In this document: positions 57,301 to 64,000 of the stretch, one piece after another
Layout: each line of letters starts with the position of its first letter
Numbering within the stretch: the stretch's first letter is position 1
Assembly: GCA_947579665.1 (NCBI GenBank)
Contig: OX388348.1
Coordinates: forward strand, 2,232,001 to 2,296,000
DNA length: 64,000 bases
Direction of reading: 5' to 3'
Source: Sympetrum striolatum
Lineage: Eukaryota; Arthropoda; Insecta; Odonata; Libellulidae
The notes under the pieces: generated by a model
Database searches by the model: none
Told to the model about the DNA's origin: nothing
What the model saw: only the letters and a program-made list of their open reading frames with translations
Position numbers and translations under genes: made by a program

Positions 57301-60300
57301 ATCAACTGGATCCATCTAGTAAATGCTAAATATGAATACAAATATACATCAAACATCAATAAATGTCAGGGTGGCAGTAAAAATGTATTTTGTCAAGGAA
57401 AATGATAATTTTAAATATTTACACTTAGTCTAAAGTCAAAGGCAAAGTCACCTTTACCTGAGCTTTAACATTCACTTCATTTACTTGGATTGGATGTGGA
57501 TGATAAGGATCTACTTTCATTAATTTTTTACGAGCATTCTCTCTTTATCACATGAAAGCAAGTTCACTATATAACTGATATTACTGATTGATGGATTCAC
57601 CTCGTTCAGTTTTAACTGGTAAAATATAAGAGGAATTTTTTTCCTCAAAGGGAAATATAAATATATAGAAAGAATACCCACACTGGTATTGTTGCAAAAG
57701 AAACAGTCTATTTACTTTGCAAATAAGAAAATAAATTACAAATATTGTAAAATGATTTCATTAAGTTATTATACAAATCACACCTGCTAAATTTCCACTC
57801 TTACAAGAACATAAGGAATATGTAACAATATAAAATAAAAGTTGGATGAGAAAACTCATTAATGGACTTCATAATACAATTAAATTCTGAGGAAGGAGCA
57901 CAAAAACCTCACAATTAGCCACAAACAATAGGCACATGCTCTAGTAATCAGCCACAATAACATTGCAATACCAAATATGGGGAATATGTACAGTAAAATA
58001 ATGTAATGAATAAGCCGTGCATAAAAGTATATAATTCATCAAATGGAAAGAAGGTATTTGCAAAGTATTAAAAGGACAATGTGGATAACATCTGAGACTT
58101 CACAAAAAAATTAGGTTAACATTCTGGGATGTGACACTTAAATAAGCCAAGCAAAGGAACAGCTACACAGTGAACGAGGCCAAGTTGTAGCCTGAGTCCA
58201 TAAAACTGCAAAGGAGGGCAAAGATCTGAGCTGAAGTAGTCTCTTTTAAGTAATTTGGATAGAAATGTTTAAGATTTTTCCATAGCAATAAAATTATAGC
58301 AACAAGTCAGTACAAAATGGCTGCCTCCTCAAATGAGTCTATGAAAATACAAATAACTTCACTATTTACAAAATAAGCAATTATGTATATTCTACACTGA
58401 GTAACATCCTATTATATTTGAGTTTCAATAACTATACTTATGAATTTCAAACAATGATTGCTAATATGAACAATTTAAAGAGTAACACAAATTCTTCTAT
58501 ATCAGTTTAAGAGAGAATTTTCCCTGAACATCAAATTAAAGCTACGATGATTTGTCCTGATAAAGTCTTCTATTTCATTAGTTGTGTTACAAACCAAATT
58601 CACAATTAAAAACTTCAGCATTTCAAGTATATAGAATTTATCTTCCACCGTGCAGTGACTTTAAAGAATGAGGAAAACATAACGTAAAAGCCTGAAACTA
58701 TTTCCTAAATGTTTATCATTTTAGACTTAATTTTCCTTCATTCTTGAATCTATCATGACTTGGCCACGCTGATATTACTTCTGTCACACAGAATAATATT
58801 TGCTTCTGACTAAAGCACTTCATAATTCAAAAGCCCAAGCTTTCCATTAATAAGAACAGGCACAAACCCATTATTAATGAAGACAAAATCAATATTCTAC
58901 AAATATTCAACAAAAATGATCAGGGAAAAATATTATCAAACACATAAAACACAAATTTCCCATACATATTAAGGCTCTGTACAAACTTGAGAAAATTAAG
59001 AAGCATCTGAAATTGTCAAAACTCCCAAAACAAAACAATTTTCAACATTGTCTTTTAGTCATTTGGACGGGAAATTCTTGCAGACACCACTTTTTTGAGC
59101 AAACTAAGAGGTAGACATAGATTTAGTCCATTTATTTTCTTTGGAAAGAGATTACTATGTACAACGCCTCTATTTTTGAGAAAAGTTTAAGATTTTCAAA
59201 TAAAGCCTTAAAAAGAATTTGGCAAAGTTTCAGCTTCATTCTGTGTCACTTAAAATCATCTTGCCAACAGCATTCAGCGACAAAGGCTGAAAATAGGGAT
59301 TAAAACTTTTTTTCACATATATCATAAAGAGAATGATGATTAAAGATATACAAAACTGAATGCATTACACAACATGAGAGGCAACAAAAAATACTGCATT
59401 TTCCCATATATAATATCGAAAGCTCTAAAAATCAACCTATGACCTCGGCAAAAGAAAATACTTTAGCAATACTGAGAGAAAGTTTCCCAGAATATAGAAG
59501 TTAATTATTTATGGCACCTGCCTGACCAAGTAAATAGTATTCTTAATTATTTTCATCAAAAGTAAATTAAAAACACTCCTAAAACCATCAAAAATTACCT
59601 TTGGTATTAATGGCCTTTACCCAATTATCATTTTCATCAAAGTTAATAAATTCACTGCAAAGATTTATGATCTTCATGGCTGCTACACCAATTTTGAAAG
59701 GTCCATGATCAGGCATTGTATGTTTTATATTACAAGGATTTTACCTTTAGTAGTGATTTAAATATGATGCTGTAATCCACAGCACTATAAGGCAACAATT
59801 ATTAATCACATATGATGAATGGAAATAAATACAAGAATGACTTTAAATAATGTAGAGATTTCATCTTAACTTGCATTTGACATAAATATTGTACCCAAGA
59901 CATGCTATACCACAACTAGATGATAATGTTTTCCCTCAGTCCTAACTGCAAGCTATTTGTATGGCATGTATAAAAATTTTCAACAGAACGTATAATAACT
60001 AGCTAATCTGTATTAAATTCAATATTTAATTTTCAAAATACTGAAATTCATAGAAGTCTTTCTGAATGCATTCATTTTTATGAGAATGAAGACAACATCG
60101 CATAAAACATCAACATTCAGACTACGCAGAATATTTGACTTGGATAATTACATTATAGATGCAGGAATTTAGATTTTTTGGACAGAAACGTTCTTCACAA
60201 GTATAATGCCTGATAATTGTTTTCAATAACATTAGCGATTAGCATCAGTGATACTGAACAAGAGGTTAGCATGTTTTGGGTCAACAAAAAATTATAGATT

Positions 60301-61148
60301 GATAAATTTAATCACCTTCTAATTGTTTCAAAATAATTCATGATTGTTTTTATTAAGGCTTTACATTGGATTTGTTTGTTTCCTTCAATTTCTTTCGATT
60401 GATTTACTGGACTGTTTCAGCTCCACCTATCTATTTCTTCAGCAATTAATCGAAATTCTTCTTTCTAACAGGTACAGCTGTATTACAAGCAATTTTTAGG
60501 ATCAATATGGAAAATAAATGATTTTTCTTAAATCATTAGTTAATTCGCCATGCGACCACATGGAAAGGTACAGGTAATTGCAAGGAATTCTTTGAGTGAC
60601 AATAAAAGAACATTCCTGGACAGACAACACATATGTCTCAAACAGAACATCTCAATTAACTATAAGTCCATGTAAATTTTTAAAATGAGGCAGTATTGAA
60701 TTTTTCACCAATTTTAAATTGCTATTTATTATACCTGGGAAAATACAGTATCATATCTTATTTTGGTTAGAAACACAACACCACAAAGAGGTGAACCAAT
60801 AAATTCCTTCCTTTGCAATGCTATGATCAATGCATATTCTCCAAACACATTTCCTTAGAGAAATATTTATAGTCAGTCTGATGATGATGACGAGGGACAA
60901 GGGAGAGGAGGAAGGGGCTGGTGGGGGAAGCCATTAGCATTGGCCGTTGCTACCTCTTCATCATCCTCCAATAAGAGAAGATCATCAGCTCCCAAGACTC
61001 CTCCACAACTGCCACCACCCGAGGATGAAGATGGACCACTTCCTCCAACCCTCAAATGTTGCCTCTTCGGATCGAACGGATCGACCACTATCTGCTCGGT
61101 GCCTTTGATTTCAGCACGACAGAATGGGCAGCCTTGTCCTTCAGAGTC
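32978..61148 (-). CDS. Cbl: Cbl E3 ubiquitin-protein ligase, 3' half (eight coding exons)
   Basis: Eight exons (61148-60954, 53447-53367, 52022-51877, 41978-41734, 38527-38096, 36605-36467, 33392-32978, with a further 5' part outside the window) join in phase. Strictly, seven exons lie in the window and at least one more RING exon lies to the right. Cbl binds activated receptor tyrosine kinases and ubiquitinates them for endocytosis and lysosomal decay. Visible parts are the second half of the RING ([16 protein letters not shown]) with the following [15 protein letters not shown] helix, a long Ser/Pro-rich tail with PPPPLPPRR, two Y-E-N motifs, and a C-terminal UBA domain ([20 protein letters not shown]). 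The TKB domain (4H, EF, SH2), linker and first RING zinc ligands are encoded right of 64000. Confidence 0.9.
33690..34400 (+). repeat. Decayed dispersed repeat related to 39760-40777
   Basis: GTTYGAYTCCAGAC-like motifs occur at 33691, 33839 and 34282. The blocks after the last two are similar: CATAAGAAAT.., then GCCTGCAGG or GCTTGCAGGC, then TTTCTTTTGCAAAA.. and AAATTAGA.AGAAT. The second block matches the inverted repeat near 40490-40625 closely (TGCACATAA...GCAGGCTT.ATTTCTTTTGC). The motif and its spacing recall the family at 10477-11732. Confidence 0.55.
35391..36180 (+). repeat. Arthropod-type repeat with three ~165-176-bp tandem hairpin units
   Basis: It begins TACGTAGTATAGAGAAAGTA, then TTGTATTCGC and a TCTGTGTGTCG-like stretch. 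Three units follow, with ACAAAAGTTATAGATRATGT at 35743, 35919 and 36084. In each, this is followed by TACTACAMCTTTTGT, so every unit can fold as ACAAAAGTT...AACTTTTGT, then GAAACATT. Units are diverged. No ORF is present. The class is unknown to me. Confidence 0.65.
36467..36605 (-). CDS. Cbl: Cbl exon: SPVNHSVSM segment
   Basis: The donor CTAG|GTGAGA is at 36466-36465. Two AGs precede the exon: CAG at 36613 and TAG at 36606. Only use of the second keeps the frame from the 38096 exon; the first would run into a stop. It encodes [20 protein letters not shown] and [20 protein letters not shown], probably disordered linker. No known motif. Confidence 0.72.
36606..38095. other. Cbl intron between the 38096 and 36605 exons
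   Basis: AT-rich; nothing recognised. Confidence 0.5.
38096..38527 (-). CDS. Cbl: Cbl exon: Pro/His-rich region
   Basis: The acceptor TTTCTCTTCTAG ends at 38528 and the donor is CTAG|GTTATC at 38095-38094. Two bases, 143 codons, one base. It carries [12 protein letters not shown], then long Pro and His runs ([25 protein letters not shown]), then [11 protein letters not shown] second in-frame AG six bases downstream (TTGCAG) could serve as an alternative acceptor, changing two residues. YENT fits the pY-x-N Grb2 SH2 motif. Confidence 0.83.
38705..38785 (+). repeat. A-box-like tRNA fragment with a perfect 16-bp-arm hairpin
   Basis: TAGTTTAGTGGTTATAACAC at 38708 resembles the 5' part of a tRNA (A box). 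It runs into a perfect hairpin at 38721-38756: TAACACTTGTGTATAC, loop CTAT, then the exact reverse complement. A weak TTTAAGTCCCA follows instead of a B box. It may be a tRNA pseudogene rearranged into a foldback. Confidence 0.5.
39760..40777 (-). repeat. Dispersed repeat, about 1 kb, inverted relative to 33690-34400
   Basis: Read on the minus strand it starts TCTCATATATAAAAATTC at 40777. It has CGCAAAACTCGAAAAATACT and TTGACTTGAAATTTTAACAC, then AGTTCAATTCCAGATG (about 40610) and GGTTCAATTCCAGA (about 40358). It finishes near GTTCAGCTAGTAGTATATAT at 39760. The start, the GACTTGAAATTTT block and the GGTTCAATTCC motifs match the plan of the family at 10477. Many insects carry repeats of this kind, usually Helitron/Helentron-derived; assignment is inference. 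Confidence 0.5.
41734..41978 (-). CDS. Cbl: Cbl exon: Ser/Pro-rich linker
   Basis: The acceptor is ATAAAAACAG and the donor CCTG|GTAAGA at 41733-41732. One base, 81 codons, one base. It reads [20 protein letters not shown], a Ser-rich stretch, then [17 protein letters not shown]. It is likely disordered. The pyrimidine tract of the acceptor is weak, but phase agrees on both sides. Confidence 0.8.
42269..42450. repeat. Foldback of two head-to-head tRNA-like sequences
   Basis: CCAAGGGAAAACAGACTTGA at 42269 is the inverted copy of the sequence ending at 42450. The arms continue through AAAAAAGTCTGACT and GGGAGGCTGCCTTAA. On the plus strand, TAGTGGTTAAGGCAGCCTCC (42363) is A-box-like, GGTTCTATTTCC (about 42401) is B-box-like, and TTTTTT follows at about 42426, a pol III stop. 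The minus-strand arm shows GTTTAAGGCAGCCTCCCAGA, GTTCAATC and then TTTTTT. Each arm thus looks like a tRNA-derived unit. The arms are highly similar, so the inversion is fairly recent or under conversion. Confidence 0.7.
43730..43985 (+). pseudogene. Possible decayed DDE transposase
   Basis: In broken plus-strand frames one can read [17 protein letters not shown], later [15 protein letters not shown] and [18 protein letters not shown]. This resembles the HxLKVQ.V.D..G and GD.GY blocks of IS5/Harbinger-like DDE transposases. Several stops interrupt it. No terminal repeats were found. This is a weak call. Confidence 0.3.
46609..46995. mobile_element. hAT-like MITE with CAGGGTGGCC termini
   Basis: It starts CAGGGTGGCCGCGGAACAGA and ends, inverted, as CAGGGTGGCCACAGGACCTT. 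CAGGGTGGCC ends are widespread among insect hAT-type MITEs. No clear 8-bp target duplication remains (CCCTTTTA against GATATAGT). No coding potential. It sits in the core of the 4.3-kb element, so it is at least the third level of nesting. Confidence 0.72.
48109..48507. repeat. Foldback/MITE-like unit inside the 4.3-kb element
   Basis: About 55-bp imperfect inverted arms at 48109-48165 and 48445-48507 share ATTTCTCACGTGACGAA / ATTTCTCACATGACGAA and ACTTGTCRCAAGTG. The interior is AT-rich. No target duplication was identified. Confidence 0.6.
51877..52022 (-). CDS. Cbl: Cbl exon: proline-rich SH3-binding segment
   Basis: The acceptor is AAAATTGTAG and the donor CCAAG|GTGATG at 51876-51875. 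It encodes 48 codons plus two bases. [11 protein letters not shown] is followed by [15 protein letters not shown]. This contains class-type PxxPxR-like and P-x-x-x-P-R motifs used by Grb2/Drk and CIN85-type SH3 domains in Cbl proteins; binding is inferred. Confidence 0.88.
51877..52022. other. Splice context of the proline-rich Cbl exon
   Basis: The acceptor has two consecutive AGs (TGTAGAG). The upstream one keeps the frame with the previous exon (phase 0) and the downstream one would shift it by two, so the upstream one is taken. Confidence 0.6.
52023..53366. other. Cbl intron with ATA microsatellite and solo LTR
   Basis: An (ATA)n run lies at about 52530-52552. A solo LTR lies at 52818-53100. 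Otherwise AT-rich. Confidence 0.6.
52818..53100 (+). mobile_element. Probable solo LTR of an LTR retrotransposon
   Basis: A GC-rich 283-bp block starts TGTGGCGGACTATATTAGCA and ends CGCGACCCCGCA, so it has TG...CA termini. GTCC occurs directly outside both ends (52814-52817 and 53101-53104), a 4-bp target duplication, typical of Gypsy-type integration. A roughly 45-bp segment (GCGATAAGCC..CTTCCCT) is duplicated inside. TATTAAA near 53045 could belong to its polyadenylation region. No internal retroelement genes are nearby. The orientation is not certain. Confidence 0.68.
53367..53447 (-). CDS. Cbl: Cbl exon: [10 protein letters not shown] segment
   Basis: The acceptor is TATCTTTTCAG and the donor AGA|GTAAGT at 53366-53365. 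It holds 27 codons, phase 0 at both ends. It reads [20 protein letters not shown] and then SETAEGR. The exact phase multiple means skipping it would keep the frame. Confidence 0.78.
53448..60953. other. 7.5-kb Cbl intron after the RING exon
   Basis: Uniformly AT-rich. I see no exon, RNA gene or transposon in it. Confidence 0.5.
60873..60953 (-). other. Cbl: In-frame read-through of the Cbl RING exon to a stop
   Basis: Beyond the proposed donor, the frame continues [20 protein letters not shown] and SSSSSD to TGA. If the intron is kept, a short Cbl would result with RING but no proline-rich tail or UBA. Drosophila makes long and short Cbl forms, which makes this worth testing; no evidence of use can be seen from DNA alone. 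Confidence 0.4.
60954..61148 (-). CDS. Cbl: Cbl exon: second half of RING and following helix
   Basis: The acceptor CTTTGCAG ends at 61149. The exon starts at DSEGQG, the usual exon border in Cbl. CPFC gives the last zinc ligands, followed by [20 protein letters not shown], the family signature after the RING. A Gly/Ser-rich and acidic stretch ([12 protein letters not shown]) ends at donor GAG|GTAGCA (60953-60952), phase 0. If this intron is not spliced, the frame runs 26 further codons to a stop at about 60873. The choice of donor is by phase and consensus only. Confidence 0.82.
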
Positions 61149-63397
61149 CTGCAAAGCAAAAGAAAAGGCATAAGAAACTATAGCTTATTTTCTACCAATT
61201 TAGCAGTCACAACATTAGATGCATGAATTATTTTAAGCTTACAGAAAATAGAACTTTCAGAATCTCCGAGGTTAATTCCCTATTTACTCCAAAATAATGC
61301 ACCATCCAATGCAAGGCACACCTCAAAATTCAAGCATCTCTTACAGTGAAATCATTAATAGCACATTGGTGGTCATTTGAATAGTTGCATAGAACTGGGG
61401 TGAGGCGAGGATGCCCTGCGCTATGGGAACAAGTCCTATTATGCCTGAATCTAGTAAGCTGTCGATTCTAAAGCACACCCCGATTTTTAAGCCAAAGAAA
61501 GACCCAAAATGGTGCAGGTTATTTTCCATATAATATTTCCTCAATTTACTCATTCACTTCTTCCATTTGTAAATCTGTTATTTTCCCAATCCCTCTGACT
61601 CCAGGTTCAATAAACGACAAGTAAGGATTAATACTCTAAATTTATTTCTGTTCATCTTCCATTTACCCTGCTTCTCCTGATATAGATATACCACATACTA
61701 TTAACAAACTGCTTTATAATAAAACTCTGGGTTCACGAATTTATCCTTTGAATAACTTTACTACTTTGAACACTTTTGAAATACCTAAATATAATTTCTC
61801 AATGAAATTAAATTACCTACACTCCATACCCAATTCAAGCTACAGTGAAATATAAAAAACAAAGCAGAAATTTTAATTTCCAAGCAGAGACAAAACATCT
61901 TCATAAATGGTCTAATGAATGGCTGGTTGATTAATAATCTTCTGTTTTGAATTTTTTCAATGAATAAATTTTTAAAATGGAAATTACTGCTGGAACATTT
62001 TAAATCATTTTTAAAGAAAATCAATGTGGTTATTCCTAACATGGTGGAATTTCATAAAAAACCATCTTAACAGAAAAACACTTCATAACTTCCTCAATAT
62101 ATATCATATAAGTATATAATGTGGAAGTTAAAAAGTGTTTTCTTGAAGATAGTTTTTAATCCTTCTTTATTGAAAATAATTTATAAAAAATTATGGGATT
62201 TGAAAATAACTTTCTTATAATACATAGTATTCTATGGAAAATAATATCACACTTCACTAACTCCCAATTTGCAAATTACTATTTGGAATAACTTAATTAT
62301 TAAGTCAAGGCGTAGTTGAGGTCTTCCCAGACCTGATGATAATATACTTGCTTAGAGATCGATAGTTTCTTTTATGATAATTCTGAGGATGTTAATTATT
62401 AAAAATTTGAACAATTATTATATTAACAATTACTACATTAAAAACATTAGATTTTTCTGGAATTAACAATGAATGCATATTAAATCAAGCTTACATTAAT
62501 AAAAAACCCCAAAACAGGTTAATAGTAGCCTCTAAATCATCCCCTGCCAGTCACCTCATTCATAATAATCTATCTTAATTTACTGTATACCAACAAAAAA
62601 AAATGGTAGACATCTGATAAAAGGTAACAATTTGTATGATCTAGTTAACATATGCAAGCAATGATACTTTTCAAAATTTCTCATCAATAAGTTTACCAAG
62701 CTACAGTTTTGATTACACCTCTTCACCAACAGATGGCTCTGCTTGCTACGCAACCTCTGTTATCGAAAGAAATTACAAAATTGAGAAGAATTTACAGCTA
62801 AGACTCAAAAACTCCCATGAAAACCATCTTAAGCATATTTTAATCTTTATTTTCGATGCCTGAACATATCAAATTCAAATAACATCTTTGTATAAGGTTT
62901 TCCACTTTAATCATCAGACTATTAAAGGTGCTAAAGCTAACAAAGAGGCTCCATATTTCTACTACAAGTAGAAAGGATGTTAGCCACTTCAATGGCATGC
63001 AGGTTCTTAAAAGCTTTTAGGGTATGGCTATCAAGACATACACAATGCATAATTTTTCTATAGTGGTGCTGTTGGCTACCTTAGTTCACAGGCGCTCCCA
63101 AATAATACTAACAAGAGATTGCTTCTTCATATTCATGCTAGGAATGGTGCATCGAATAAATAACATCGAGTGGTCGATGTATCAGTGTTTATAAAAGGAC
63201 TCACCACTCACTCAGTATACATCGGAAAAAACCATCGATGTATCGAGTGTTTTTCTTTTAGGATAGGTTGTACGAAATTCCAGCTGGTTAAGATTGACTA
63301 TAGTATATAGTGTAGTGTATAGTGTAGTGTATAGTGTAGTATATAATATAGTATAGTATATAGTATAGTATATAATATAGTATACTATAATATATAG
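61149..63397. other. Cbl intron upstream of the second RING exon (partial)
   Basis: AT-rich. No exon with the first RING cysteines was found between here and the window edge. A TATAGTG/TATAGTA microsatellite lies at 63298-63397 directly beside the next repeat. Confidence 0.5.
63298..63397. repeat. TATAGTG/TATAGTA microsatellite
   Basis: Irregular tandem TATAGTGTAG and TATAGTATA units over about 100 bases abut the terminal hairpin end of the dispersed repeat. Confidence 0.85.
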
Positions 63398-64000
63398 TAC
63401 GAGTAAAATGTTGCTTGCATACTGCAAGCAGACCGACAACACTAATTTCATATCGGCATCATATTACGACGGTCCTAAAAAGAAAAAAAAAAAGGATTGA
63501 AAATACTCTTAAAATTAGCTTCAATTTAATCATCTGGCATCGAACCCGGGTCTTCCTAGTGAACTAACTATGCACCACAATAGAAGATCACCATCTCTAA
63601 CTATGTGTGAAAATTCAAGCAGAAATATTGGCTACAACTGCCTCAAAGGACGTTCTAATTTTCACGAATGTAAATGGCTCTCGGGACTCGAACCAAGGAT
63701 GATCTTGGAAATTTAAAAGATGTTTCTGAAATTTATTTACGACCTCAATCTATATGCCGAATTTCAAGTTTATATATTATTGGGAAAGGTTTCAAAATAA
63801 TTCCTAAAAATCGGATCAACTTCTGATTGCAGAGACACCTGGTGTCGGACCCAGGACATATTGTAAGCTGTGAATGCACAGTTTGATTTGTAAAGACTTG
63901 GTCTTGAATTGTGCAAAGTTTGAAGTCGATAGCATGCCGGGAAGTACCTTAAATTTGTTTCCGTTATCTCCGTAAGAAATGCATCGAGAAGTGCAAATGG
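63398..64000 (-). repeat. Dispersed B-box-like repeat (copy 3, runs off the window)
   Basis: This is an inverted copy of 10477-11732. The terminal hairpin GCTTGCATACTGCAAGC is at 63413-63429, followed by the same T-rich tract and ATATGATGCCGATATGAAAT (minus strand). B-box-like motifs on the minus strand are at 63547-63536, 63694-63683 and 63852-63841, 147 and 158 bases apart. It shares the AGGCAGTTG..GCCAATATTT and TTTTCACAC units with copy 1. Its start lies beyond the window. Confidence 0.78.

Noticed and set aside
60940..61173. Open plus-strand run opposite the Cbl RING exon
   Set aside because: Antisense shadow of the true RING exon; no domain in this direction.
62700..62770. ACCAACAGATGGC stretch, considered as a conserved element
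   Set aside because: Short isolated motif common in insect repeats; no boundaries could be found.

Overview
The window is AT-rich animal nuclear DNA. It has spliced genes with short exons, introns of 1 to 10 kb, GT/AG splice sites, and many decayed transposons of arthropod type (Penelope-like, Tigger/pogo, mariner, hAT, tRNA-derived elements). The best guess is an insect with a fairly large genome. I cannot name the species.

Three protein genes are supported, all on the minus strand. (1) The first two coding exons of a PTAR1 homologue (protein prenyltransferase alpha-subunit repeat protein), 5136-4747; the rest lies to the left and was not found. (2) A complete six-exon short-chain dehydrogenase of the DHRS11 / insect farnesol dehydrogenase type, 26532-8579, rebuilt as 255 codons with all splice phases matching. 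(3) The 3' half of the Cbl E3 ubiquitin ligase gene, from the second half of the RING domain to the UBA domain and stop codon, in eight phase-consistent coding exons, 61148-32978. The 5' part of Cbl lies beyond the right edge. The genes have unrelated jobs (prenyltransferase-like, carbonyl reductase, receptor down-regulation), and nothing suggests they work together.

Mobile DNA fills much of the rest. From 1 to about 2640 lies the end of a Penelope-like element: a GIY-YIG endonuclease C-terminus, then a 3' region with a hammerhead-ribozyme-like core. A Tigger/pogo element with TA target duplications is inserted into it at 511-2539. A hAT relic with a perfect 8-bp target duplication occupies 6033-7442. 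In a Cbl intron, a mariner element (45948-51524) is split by a 4.3-kb element with ~340-bp inverted repeats and TA duplications, which itself holds a hAT-like MITE and a second foldback unit. A solo LTR lies at 52818-53100.

The least familiar component is a dispersed repeat family at 10477-11732, 20536-20935 and 63398-64000, with likely relatives at 33690-34400 and 39760-40777. Its ~170-bp internal units each carry a tRNA B-box-like GGGTTCGATGCC motif, and it ends in a conserved 17-nt hairpin. This layout resembles Helentron-type non-autonomous elements, but the class is not proven. Other notable structures are a 182-bp foldback of two head-to-head tRNA-like sequences (42269-42450), a perfect 16-bp-arm hairpin beside an A-box-like motif (38721-38756), and a cluster of palindromes in DHRS11 intron 1.
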